Assembly (NCBI GenBank): GCA_001600455.1
Contig: BCKC01000010.1
Coordinates: forward strand, 1,060,144 to 1,124,143
Length of the DNA stretch: 64,000 bases
DNA from: Endocalyx cinctus
Lineage: Eukaryota > Ascomycota > Sordariomycetes > Amphisphaeriales > Apiosporaceae
Direction of reading: 5' to 3'
Position 1 is the stretch's first letter. Every line of letters begins with the position of its first letter. Position numbers and translations under genes: made by a program. This document shows, piece by piece, positions 43,683 through 55,274 of the stretch. The notes below the pieces were generated by a model, which saw only the letters and a program-made list of their open reading frames with translations, ran no database searches and was not told the origin of the DNA.

Positions 43683-46600
43683 GAAGCGGCTGAAGCTGGG
43701 ACGGAGCGAAGAAGCAAGGAACTCCGAGGCACTATAACTGACTAACCATGAATCAAGGATTTAAATAAATGGCTGGAGTATGACTTATTGATTCGAAGAG
43801 GATTTTGCGATCAATGCGAAATTATAATAAGAAGTAGAGGTGAAGGTAATGATAAAAAGATGAGATTAGGATTTGATGATGAGCGGATGTTGCTTAATGT
43901 GCCTGCGTCCCAAGTACGTCTTATGCGTCTTTCTCTAGCCAGTTATCTTGCCGATGATAAATTCATGCCTACGTTCATCCCAAGGGCGAGTGAAAAGTTA
44001 AGAAAATGAGCCAGGGAGCGAACCAACCACCGAAAAGATTGGATCCAGATGCGGGAGTCGGAGTCGATCAAGATGTTACTGGACGAAGCGGCGAATCAAT
44101 AGTTTAGATTGTTTTTTTCCAAAAAAAAAAAAAATACCAAGTATATGGAGTAATAATAAAAGAAATAATAAGAATGGTGATTCGATGGGATATTCGATAA
44201 AGTAGAAATCTTTTAGATAAATGGACTCCGAGAATTAAAGGTGACAAATGCGTAATGTTTCCGATACTTTTCTGAATTACGATAGATACCCAACCAAAAT
44301 GCTCATAAGATCCTTTCAAGAAGATGGGTGGTAATATTTCGTATTTGTTAGGTGTAATATTGCAGGACCTCGTTCGTTAAGTTGTGTAATATGTGGCGAC
44401 AAGGGAGAGAGGGAGAGGGAAACGGAAGAGATGCAGATGGATAAAAAAAAATAATAATAATAAAATAAAAAGACGGGAAAAAAAGGTTAAGGAGGGGCAA
44501 TTGAAGCAAGATGATGATGAGATAGGTAAGTTCTAGTTTCAACTTTACGGAGGCTGGAGACTTGAACTGCTGGAGGTTGGTGTAAACTAGAAAGTTTAGT
44601 GGATAATAGTGGACATCATAGTGGATAGAATAGTGGAATAAGTAAGGTACACACGCCTAAGGAGCTAGGTTAGGGGTTCTTGGCAGTACATATAAGAAAC
44701 ATGTGAGTGAGTTTACTGAATTATTGCATGCATTCCATTCCGTAAACTCTACGTATGTCCATCTACGGATCTAACTAAGCACAAAAGCAACAAGAAAAAC
44801 AATAATATGGAAAAGCTAAAGGTACATAATAACGTCGTACGTGCATGTACATATTATAGTATACTACATCCATGGATAGTAGTAAGAAAGTGACTGTAAA
44901 AGTGACTGCACGTACATAATACATACTGTAACTGAGTGAGACGCAAAACGAAGTTGTGTGCCTGGTAAAGTGGATACAAGAAAGAGAGCATATTATATAT
45001 GTAAAAGAACTCAGGTGTGACTAGAATTCTAATATCTTATTCGTCCAATTTTTTATATTTATTTCAGAATTCTTTTGGGGGGAATTATCTTGTATTACCA
45101 ATTATGGTAATGTAGATGCTGATAGTTGTACGGTTACCTTCGTGATCATGACGATTAATAAAGGAGGGGTTGGATATGGATATGGGATATGGATAAAATG
45201 AGGTTTTATTACCAACACTTTAAATACTAAATACATCAAAAATAAATACTGTACATTACGAGAAACTTATGTATATCCAGCTCCATGAATAAGTATTACC
45301 AACTACCTAGGTAATAGGTTAGGTTGGATATATACGGTATGTCTTGAGTCAATAGCTGAATACTAATATATTTACATAGACATTACGCTACCTATAAAGT
45401 AAGTTGATTTATATTGAACCTGAACAGCTTGCTTTTTTCTGATTCCGATTTCTTACGGTAGTACTAAGCATACAATAAATAATGCATATTCAAGTATTGT
45501 TATTATTGTTATTACTATCTGAGTACCAGCGTTTCGTTTCTTACCGAGTATACACAGTTGTAGCATTACTTTTTACGCACTACGTTTTATTCCCACAGAG
45601 AGCGCTAAGTGAGGGGTGGAGGGGTAGCAAAGGCCGTTCTTATCCCCACTATCTCGCATCCCCTGGAAAACGGGGTGGAGTGACCAGGTACAGGGGCGAA
45701 CTGGGTAAACCGCCTTCTATTTAAGTAAGTACATGACGACAGCTTTTGGCATAAGTCTAGTAAAAGATCATCTCCTTCTATTCGAACTTAAAAATAAAAG
45801 AAATCATCAAAAGAAAAGAAAGGAAAAAAAGAAAATCATTTCTCGTTATAAAATAAATAGATAAAAAAATAAAATAAAAAAGATAGCCCGTTATATCAAC
45901 CGTTTCCGTAGCTTCCGTGATTTCTTACTCAAAAGAGTCTTATTAACTTCTCTCTACTCCGTACTTATCTCTCGTGTATTACTTAAATACATCATCATAT
46001 ATCCGTCCATCCCCATGCTATAAGATCAGATCAGATGATATTAATGACTTTTTTTTTTATTTATTTTTTATTTTTTATTTTTGTTCAACTTTATCCAAAT
46101 CCCTTCCATCCTCCCATTTCCGTCCCAAACAACCGGAACACGAGTAATAGAAACAAGAAAATACTTGTCTACTACTAATCGAGTCTGACCACATAACCCA
46201 TTACTTAAGTAGACAACGTGCATACATCGGACGTACCTAAAAAGTACACCACATGTCTGACAGCTAGGATATTATAGTGTAAAACGGGGCAACGAGGCAT
46301 AAAAACCTGTTATACGTACTACGCGGTACGTATTATATATACACTATGACAAGCAAGACAACCGCTGTTTATGGTGATAACGTTACTCCTGCTTACCATC
46401 TTTCGAGAAAGTCCCGTCTTAAAACCACTCACAGCCTTGTATTGGTTTGATGCTCTCGCAGGTCTTGAGGCATTTTCACCGTTCCCTTGACTCCCTGCGT
46501 GCTTGCTGTTTATGTAAGTGAGCGAGCGAGCGAACGAGTGAGTATAATAAATAACCCGCTCACCGTCTCTCTTCCTCATTGTTATTATTAGAAGCCATGT

Positions 46601-48383
46601 TTGCCACGCAACCTAATGTGGCTGGGTTCGCGGTAAATGGAGGGGACTAGCGGGGTGTAGTGACTGCTAAGTAGTACTTGTATACACGAATCCCAGCCTT
46701 TACTTTAATAAGGCACATCCGTAGGGGAACCCACGATCTCTCGGCAAGCCGTAAACCGTGATCAAGGATCTACATGGGCTTGGCAAACCCATTTCCATCT
46801 CACGCTACACACTAGCGTAGGGCATCTGGAATTGTTGCCCTCTCACTTTTCTCTTGCTTACAATTCTAGCATACACAAAGGTAGTATACACAAAGTAGTT
46901 GCATGCAGATTATAAGATCCATTCTCTTCTTTTTTAAAACCTCGCTTCTAGATCCCTTGCGGTGGAACATGTTTAAACCAATGATAGGATGGTACAGATC
47001 ATTCGTGTTCCAAACTTTGCGGACCTAGCTCTGCCAACTCAGTGCCTTGGGAGAAGGTTCCTGGATCTTACCCCTTATAGGTCTCTGCCCTGCTACCCTT
47101 GTAATGGCCGTGCACCATGAAAAACGGCACATGAGCGTCCAGCTGACGACCGAATAACCCACACACACCCTCTCAGCCTCTTCTTCGTTCCTTTTTGTTT
47201 TCTTCCCTACAGGATTCTTCCATGTTTGATCCTTTCGTCAATCCGATGTCGTTTCGTGTATATCCCCGTTGTTTTACTTCCCGCCGCCACGGACAAGATG
47301 GTTCTGTGTCCCTTTTCTTTTTCTTTTTCTTTTTTTTTTTTTTTTAATTCCTTTCGGGTCGCCACAAAGTGTCAAAAAAAGCCTTACTCTGTTCTATTCT
47401 TGTCATGTCAGGAACTTGATTGATCACCTAGCGCGTCTGGGATAATATGCCACGCAATTCGCGTCGGATTACGATTGCACCTTTGCGAGCAATTACGCAG
47501 GCGTCAACAAGAGAAAGTCTCGCTGTTTTGTGCTATCTTTTCGTTAGTGTTAAGATCAATTGCCGAATACGTCCACACATTATTCCCCCTCTCTCTCAAG
47601 CCCATATCTTTTTTGTCTTTTCTTTATATGACAAGGCTTATCTATCCCCTGCATTTCCCAGAGTTTCATGTTGACGATACCTCCAGGACTTCTAGAATAC
47701 CTACCCAAGTACATTTAAACCCCTGCACTCTTTATACACTAAGTTACACACTCGCGCGGAGAAAGCGTGGTAAAGCCGACGCAAACCTCCCAAGACTAAT
47801 TATTACGCATTTCTATACAAAATCCTGCGCTCTTCATTGGCAAATATATCGTGTACTAGATAAGTTGACATACCCATCGCATTTTACCCCGCCAACCCGC
47901 TAGGATCGGACAAGACATACTGCCCTGCCCAGCAGCCTAACGTCAAATCTATTTTGATGAGGAGTCAATACCTTGCGACTATATTAACATCTGCGTAACT
48001 TAAACCAAAGAAGAAAAAAAAGAGGAACACGGGAAAAAAAGAAGTCCATCGTCAATCAGATGCCAAAAAAAAGAGGTTAACTACACTAAGACGGCGCCCC
48101 GATCTGACGGGGTCTCCATTTTATCCACCCATGCCCAGTCATGTAAGGGGCGTTGCACACGCAAGAATGTGAATGGATGCGTGAGTACTGTAGCGTAAGC
48201 AAAAGCAAAGAAATAGGTAAGTAAAACGTATACCACACTACTTTGTCCGAAGACCAAAATCGGGACCGAAGTAACCGAGAAAAAGAAGCAAAGAAAAGGG
48301 AAAAGATAAGCCTGCTGTCTATGTCTGTCTTCTTCCCTTTTTTCTACCCCCCATGTTGATCGATTTCTCCGATTTGCCTAGCA

Positions 48384-48417
<34 letters not shown>
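48384..48417. repeat. inverted homopolymer T16A18
   Basis: Sixteen T directly followed by eighteen A, a perfect palindrome able to form a hairpin or cruciform. No gene ends here by my annotation. Confidence 0.85.
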
Positions 48418-49215
48418 GAGATAAAATAAAAAAGAAGAATAATTCTACGTTACCACCGATACCACCCAAAACACAGTCAGTCCAGTCATGCGCATTAAAC
48501 CACGGATTATATATGGTCAGAGTGTGATTTTTAAATCTATATTATTATCAATTCCCAGTAATTTGGAACCACGTTCCTGCCGTTCCTGGCTAGAACAAAC
48601 GATAAAATGATAGAAGACACTTTCGTCCTCCTCTCCCTATCTTTATTCTCGTTTGCGCCCTTCTGGGCGTTTCTGTTTCGTGTCTCGTAAACATATTAAA
48701 TAGTATATCCATTATATGTACGTATACTATGTATACTACACTACTTGAAAAAGGATTCTATACAGTAAGTGACCGCACTTTTTTAGTGTAGCTCTCTAAT
48801 CTATTTCTCACTTCCTTAATTGGAGTCACAAATCACCCTTGCAGGATGCAAGGCACAAACAAATAAGTGTACATACATACTTTTAGTCCGGAAGAAAGAA
48901 GAAAAACAATTCCCACATTCTCTTTTCTTTCGAAAAAGCCACACGTACATCCATGGATATGTATGTATAACAGCATGAGTCATAGTAGCCCTAGACTTTG
49001 CTAATTTTCCCATCATGTATATAGATACCTAGTATATATTATGTGTACAATACGTATGTATACTATACTACTACCTTATAAAAATAGTACGCCACGCAGC
49101 TGGTTTAGAGCCTCAAGGTCAAATCACACAAAAACATGCCCTATCCCCATCACCCGCACCTTGACCGCCTCTTCACTTTGCCCTTGATCCTTGAAACGAA
49201 CGGAACTGCGACAGT

Positions 49216-49221
<6 letters not shown>

Positions 49222-49268
<47 letters not shown>
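49222..49268 (+). repeat. (TC)n microsatellite
   Basis: About 23 uninterrupted TC units (47 nt). Confidence 0.95.
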
Positions 49269-49272
<4 letters not shown>

Positions 49273-49557
49273 AATGACTTTTTTTCTCTTTTGTCCTGAA
49301 TCTGATGGGTACCTACCGTAGTCCGTTTCTCACCGGGTCTCTTTCGCTTCTTTAAAAAAAAAAAAAAATCCTAATTATAGAATAAGCTGCCAGTATAGGC
49401 GATTTATGCAAACGCTTTTTTTTTTATACCACTAAAACGTCGGTGCTAAAAGTCGCTACGTTGACTGATTACAGAGTGGCGGATTACGTCACTCCGCTTT
49501 AGTCACATGAAGGGAAATAAACCCTGCAATTGGAAGCTCTCCAAACGGACGGACAGC

Positions 49558-49854
49558 TTAGTCATTAATTCCATTAATACGTAACATCATACCCGTGGAC
49601 TTGTAGTCGGGGAACTGACAGTTTGACGCGGTGTTTGATCCAAGAATAAACTCTGATTTGAGCCCGACTGGAAATTCATTAGACTTGTCCTTGGAAACAC
49701 AAAATAGAAATCGTTTATTAATCTTTACTAATGTAGATGAGCCTTTTGGTGTTTGTGCGCGACGGTAACCTTCACCTTGGAATTGTAGTGACCCAGGGGT
49801 TTTAAGACACTCAACCTGTTGCTCTGCTTCTGTATGTTCTATTGATACGGACAT
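49558..49854 (-). pseudogene. 98-codon ORF, possible FHA-like fragment
   Basis: Starts with ATG at 49854 and encodes SNEFPVGLKSEFILGSNT and NCQFPDYKSTGMMLRING. The pattern of F-x-L-G-S followed by C-x-F-P-D resembles the first strands of an FHA phosphopeptide-binding domain, as in fungal FHA-kinases. The frame stops before the domain could be complete and I find no continuation. It lies about 420 nt downstream of the RNase H-like gene on the same strand. It could be a truncated relic, a small real gene or chance. Confidence 0.25.
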
Positions 49855-50276
49855 AAATGCATAATTCCATCATGCTCTCCATAGGATATGCTACTCATAC
49901 ATATACACTTGTCCGACTCTTCTCCCAGCTTCGTGGCATATAGACGAGACCTCTTCTCCATAATTGAAGGACCTCAGAAGAAAGAATCACCAATAAATAT
50001 ACCACCAAATTTCATCAGCCAGTATACTACCTGAGCTTCGAGAAGTCCGATGTTGCATCCCTCATATATTCGATACCTTCGGCGAATAAACTTTATTTCT
50101 ATTTATCCGTAACAACAGCATCGTTCCCCTCCTCTTCCTCTCCATGAATCTGAATGTCACATATATCCTTCCATTCGCTTTCTGCACTGTCACTCCGTAT
50201 AGCCTGCCTGGTAATAATTCTGGCTGCGCAAGCTCTGCTTAGTAGGCTCTGGGGTATGATCTTATAATGATAATAC

Positions 50277-52162
50277 TCAGTCAACAATCCCAGTGGTAAA
50301 ATTCGTTAATAATTCTTGACGAACCTTGTTCTGTCCGAAATCCATAGCGGTATCAACTGGCTCGGCCGACTGGAGTGCTGTTCCTCGAGGTTGAAGAGTT
50401 GATCCGAGGTCCATCGGGTTCAAAGTCTTATTTTGAACAGTTTTGACTACAAAGTCCTGTGACAGATTAGTATCACTCTGGCTATAGCTCCTGGGTTACT
50501 TACTTGAATCATTGTAAAATTTCCTCCAAATTGCAACATTATTTTAACAAGATCTTGAACGGACTGATCAGTCCAAGTCAGCATATCTCCCGAGAGTTCG
50601 TATATCCCGAAAGGCACCAGTTCATCAATTTTCTTTTCAGAAACAAAATCCGCTAGGGAAAAGAGGACATTTTCCGACTTCTCTGCGAGGTACGGCCTTA
50701 TCGCACGACCATATGAACGACCTAGCGTAGCTAGACTATCAGCCCGGCAGTTCCCCTCTACGCCGGAATGTCCTGGCACCCAATGAAATTCAACTTGAAC
50801 ACCGAGGCGAGCTAGATGAATGAGTGGATCAAGCATATAACGACCAAAGTTGAAAGCTTGCGGTAGTTCGCTGATCCTGCGGAGATTGTCTCCCAGATGT
50901 GACGAGACAAAGTCCAGCGCCTCCAAACTATCCGTCAAGACGATCATCTTCGGGATGGTGCGTTTAGCTTCGGTCCTTTTTTCATACACATGATCCCACC
51001 AATGCTTCAACTCCCAGATGCCAAGCCTCAATGCGCAGTGAACTGCAAGGTGTTCAAAGAAAGTGTTGTAGCGGTTGTTAGCAATGGCGTAGGCATTGTC
51101 AATCCAGCCTTCATCCTCGGTGAAGAGACGTTTGTACGTCACACCAGAGCCGGCGTGCGGGCCTCCTGCTCCATCACTGAATAAGACGAGTCGAGGCCTC
51201 GCTCGAGGATCTTTGTCCAACTTCGAGATATGTACTGCAAAACGGACGGCTTCGCGCTGTCCTCTTTTAAATATCTTCACTTGTGCTGAATCGTCGTCCA
51301 GTTCTGGATTTTGGTTTTCAGTGTTGTGTAATTCAAGATATCGAGCAAAAGAAGCCAGTTGGGTTCTTCTGTGTGTCCTTGGGCCCCGTTCCAACCAGCG
51401 TGGAACTTGGAGTTTTCGATCCTTGCGAATTGATGCGACCGGCTTCGACACGCGTCCGCCGGCAACCTTGAGTATGGCGGGAGNTTTTGTTGGCCCGAGT
51501 CCTTTCCTTGCTTCCATATCCTGGATCATATTCGATTTCGCAGCTCGAGGTCGGAATATTCTTGTTCTCGGATAAAGAGGTGCCCGGCTATACGCATCTG
51601 AAATGGCCTCGTTACATTTCTCCTTCGCTTCTCGGGTGGGTTGACGCCGAATAGGCTCATCAGATGCCGGATCGGGTTTGTCGGTACCAGGTTCATCTCT
51701 AGCCTTTCTTTCTGAGCGCGAGGCTCTTTCCCTTTTAGCTGTCGCACGAGTGCTGCCACTGCCGCTAGGTAAATCGGTATTGCCAGAGGTATCAAGGTTA
51801 TCGCCGGGGGCCTGCGCAGTCAATAAAGTATGCGTTCCAGTAGAATGGGGAAACAAGGACACATTATTCATGTCTTTGGAAATACCTTGAATAGATTCGC
51901 TAATACTCGAAGAGCCTGCATTATTGGATGGTAATGTGGAGAATAGAGGATTTGAAGGATTTGAAGGATTTGAAGGCAATGTGAATGTTGTATGGGAAGA
52001 TTGGGGAGGCGGCACGGATGTCTGAAGTGATTCGGTGGCTGGTAATCTCGCTGGTAACCCATTTGAAGCGTCTTGAATGTCGGTGACATAATCTACAAGA
52101 CCAGTCAACAGGTCTTCAACGACGACGACCGAAGCCTCGGAAGATAAATCTTTATCATCCAT
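50277..52162 (-). CDS. RNase H-like domain protein with long disordered N-terminus
   Basis: 612 aa. Exons are 52162-50504 and 50456-50277. The 47-nt phase-0 intron (50457-50503) has donor GTAAGT, branch CTAAT and acceptor CACAG. The N-terminal 230 residues are low-complexity Ser/Pro/Thr with an SNP tripeptide repeat and a basic patch (KRERASRSERKAR). The RNase H fold occupies about 325-500 with all acidic positions present: Asp in LFSDGAGG (about 330), Glu in FFEHLAVH (about 370), Asp in LTDSLEAL (about 409), and HWVPGHSGVEGNCRADSLA (last Asp about 473). I found no reverse transcriptase or integrase, so this is a stand-alone gene, possibly domesticated from a retroelement. ATG 52162 is preferred to an upstream start; codons before it look non-coding. 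One undetermined base at 51484 leaves one residue unknown. Confidence 0.75.
51949..51977 (-). repeat. 9-bp coding tandem repeat (Ser-Asn-Pro)
   Basis: Three copies of a 9-nt unit inside the RNase H-like gene give consecutive SNP tripeptides in the disordered N-terminus. Confidence 0.75.
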
Positions 52163-53919
52163 ATGTATATACCTAGGTATGTAATATGATAACAATGGAT
52201 TGATTTTTTGATATGTGCTTGTATGTGAAATGAACGAAGATTGGTGCTGGGTTGTGTTACAGATCAAATGGAGAGCATTCGAATGCAAGTCTCTGACGAA
52301 CAAATGCGAAGAATGTTTTTTTTTTTTTTTTTGGGTTATGTAGGAAATTGAAGAAAGAAAAGTACGGGTAATAGTAAAACCATTGATTAAGACTCAGAAT
52401 GGAAGTTTGCGACTTCTACCTAGGAAGTCAATATTTAAAAATATTACCTAATCGAAGAAGTTTCAATGTAATTACATTCTATGATTATTCCTTCTTTTCA
52501 ATTCTTTTGAAGCATTCAAATTTGACGGAAAGCGTTGAAGTTGGAAAGCACGTTTGATAAGGTTACTTGCATAAGTTCACGGGGTATACTCCGTATCCAC
52601 GGATCCATCACCCGTAATGGATACATCCATGGATATCTGTATTTATCGGATCCATCCGTATCGAACTACGCCAGTGTCAAACGGAGATCGGTATCAGTTT
52701 TGGCATCCGTATGTGTAACCTTAATTAAGTACTTCAGTACCTAACGTCACATAACATAATGGGCGGTAAGCGTACCTAGGTACTCGCTAACTACTCATAT
52801 CCATTCATATTTACTCGTAAGATGTGATTCAAACAAAAGAATAGTATTTTCAAGCTTAACTTCCTCAACTCAGTTCATATTCACTAAATTTAGGCAGCAA
52901 TATGTAGAGACTCTATTATCCCCCAAATATATCATTTTATTCATCTAAGCCTAGGGGCAACATGTTACCGCTACAACTATTACCTACCTAGGTAGCTAAG
53001 GCATGATTGCCTTGCGATCAAATTATCTAGTACCCCCCCTTTGGAAAGTACACGTACACCTCGTAAACGCTGATCGACTCGGTATATTTACTACTATACG
53101 AGAGAAGCGAAGACAAAAGCCTGTGAGTTATGCATATGTACATAATGCAGGTTTGATGTTGTAAATATGATATAATAAGTTCTCCGCAGGTCGTTGCTCA
53201 ACTAATCACCGCGAGGTTTGCATCGAATAAAACCAATTCCCAAAATTATATCGGTATCGTACGTAGTTACAGTACTCGGCCTCTTTACCGATGACGAAAC
53301 AACGATTTAAGCTTATCCATGGATCTCACTTAAGCGCGGCCGAGCCTCGTCGAAATGTTACCTACATAAGTAGCCTTGCTGCAGATTGCACCGCGTGAGT
53401 CAGGCCGTCTGGCCGTTTGACGATCTACCCGTTGGTAAGACAGACCTAAATATGGTCTAGTGAGTAGATCTTGCTCCGAGCAAATAAGTAATAGATCTTA
53501 CCTACGGAGTACTGCATTAAGCACCGGCGATTTACATTAGAATAAACCTGGAATAAACCCCACCGTAAGATTCCGATCTATTTGATTGGACTGGCCCTCA
53601 CTGAATTTCATAGGTCTGCTCGGAAACTCACTTTGCTGATTGGTCAATTATTCTTCTTCAACTCCTCCCCCGTATTTAAAACCGGAGTTAAGCTGACATA
53701 GGGCAAAGCGTACGGAAAAAGGGGCAGTCATTGTCCGCTGACGACGATGCGTAGGACAACCGTAACCTCCAAGCAAAAAAAAGCAAGAATACTAAAAGAT
53801 GGCATATATAAATAGCAGTCGGTCGCGGTACCCCTTTCGAGAGAATAAAGAAGAAGCACATCATTAAGAACCCTTTCTTAACTATCATCGATAACTATCA
53901 TCTACAGTATACATACACA
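52163..53919. other. intergenic with clustered palindromic motifs
   Basis: Divergent spacer between the RNase H-like gene (-) and the aldo/keto reductase (+). It contains a 16-17 nt T run near 52317, several copies of TACCTAGGTA and ATCCATGGAT, copies of TACTCCGTA/TACGGAGTA and a TATA element. No gene seen. Confidence 0.55.
53805..53814 (+). promoter_or_regulatory. TATA box of the aldo/keto reductase gene
   Basis: TATATAAATA about 105 nt upstream of the start codon at 53920. Confidence 0.5.
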
Positions 53920-55274
53920 ATGGCTAACGCAGAAATTCCTCATCGCACTTTGGGAAAGAATGGACCGAGCATTCCAGCAATGGGATACGGGTTGATGATG
54001 CTTTCTATCCACGGCTACGGACCAGCTGCGAGCGAGGAGGAATGGACCAAACCTCTCGACAGAGCCTTCGAGATCGGTTCCACCTTCTGGGATACCTCTG
54101 AGTGAGTCGGCCTCTCTCTGCCCCTTGGTTGATTTTCTTTCCTACTTTTTTTTTGGTATGCTACAAAGAGAATGGGACATACGCATTTCTGACATCACGA
54201 ATAAAATAACAGTCTTTACGGCGAGAACGAATCTCTCGTCGGAAAATGGTTCGAAAAGACCGGGAACCGTGACAAGATCTTCCTAGCGACCAAGTTTGGC
54301 TATGTCAAGGGTAGCAAGACGCTGGAGGTTGATACGTCTTACGAGTACTGCAAGCAAGCCTGCGAGAAGAGTCTCAAGGCTCTCAAAACTTCCTGGATCG
54401 ACCTTTGTGAGTTGCCCCGCACTTTTCTTTTTGGATTCTTTTCAATTGAAGACGATATGCATCGTTATTATGCTCTTTTACTCAATCAAAACCAAATATT
54501 GCTCTTATGCTCCATCTCGCTAACTTCTCTTTTACATAGACTACGCGCATAACGTCAATCGCGATACGCCTATCGAGGAAACCATGCGTGCCCTAGCGGA
54601 ACTCAAAGCGTAACTCCCAATTCCAACCCTAAAACGAAAATCGCCGCTGTAGCTAACTCGAACCTTTTTTCCTTTTTAGCGAGGGCAAAATCCGTCACAT
54701 CGGATTATCCTTCATCTCGTCCAACACGCTGCGACGCGCGGTGAAGGTCGCGCCCGTGGACGCGGTGCAGGTCGAGTACTCGCCGTTCACGCTCGACATC
54801 GAAGGGCCGTCCGGGACCCACATCCTGGACACCTGCCGCGAGCTCGGGATAGCCGTCGTGCTCTCGTCGCCCCTGAGCCGCGGTATCCTGACGGGCACCT
54901 TCGCCGGCGGCGAGTTCGAGTCCCCGCCGAACGACGCCCGAACCAAGGCCCTGCCGCGCTTCATCGAGGAGAACCGGGCGAAGAACGAGCAGATCGTCGC
55001 CCGCTTCAAGGCCCTCGCCGACAAAAAAGGCTGCTCCGTGCCGCAGCTCACCCTCGCCTGGCTGCTCAAGCAGGGGAACGACATCTTCCCCATCCCCGGA
55101 ACCAAAAACCCCGACCACCTCGTCGATAATTGGGGCGCGCTTCAGGTCGAGCTCACGGACGAGGAGGCGGCCGAGATCAGGACTTTCGCCGAGGAAAACG
55201 CTCTCGTCGGTGGCCTCCTCCCCGATGCAATGAGGGGCATGATTTTCCGAGACACCAAGGAATTGACAGCTTGA
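53920..55274 (+). CDS. aldo/keto reductase
   Basis: NADPH-dependent aldehyde/ketone reductase with a TIM-barrel fold, 346 aa, AKR8/AKR13-like. Four exons: 53920-54101, 54213-54406, 54540-54609 and 54680-55274. All junctions are phase-consistent (GTGAGT, GTGAGT, GTAACT donors). The catalytic tetrad is visible: Asp about 58 in FWDTSD, Tyr about 63 in DLYGENE (codon formed by splicing), Lys in LATKFG, and His in YYAHNVN (Tyr formed by splicing). The C-terminus has the cofactor-binding PIPGTKNPDHLVDNW. The last exon is strikingly GC3-rich compared with the first three. Substrate unknown. Confidence 0.92.

Larger units (their letters stand above)
43201..50276. other. 7 kb stretch without a confident gene
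   Basis: Upstream region of the C2H2 gene and downstream region of the RNase H-like gene. From 43740 to about 44500 the + strand is purine-rich, that is, CT-rich on the sense strand of the regulator, which suggests a long 5' UTR or promoter. From about 45900 to 49350 the + strand is pyrimidine-rich without an ORF of coding quality. It includes poly-G tracts, a T16A18 tract, a (TC)n microsatellite and a 98-codon FHA-like ORF, all listed separately. ORFs at 47226-47903 are read as noise. Confidence 0.5.

Noticed and set aside
43493..43745. Overlapping poly-Gly and poly-Pro ORFs on both strands
   Set aside because: They are produced by the poly-G tracts alone and have no complex sequence outside the repeat.
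47226..47903. Small ORFs on the + strand in the gene desert
   Set aside because: Pyrimidine-rich DNA gives Ser/Leu/Phe/Pro-rich translations; no motif or splice pattern.
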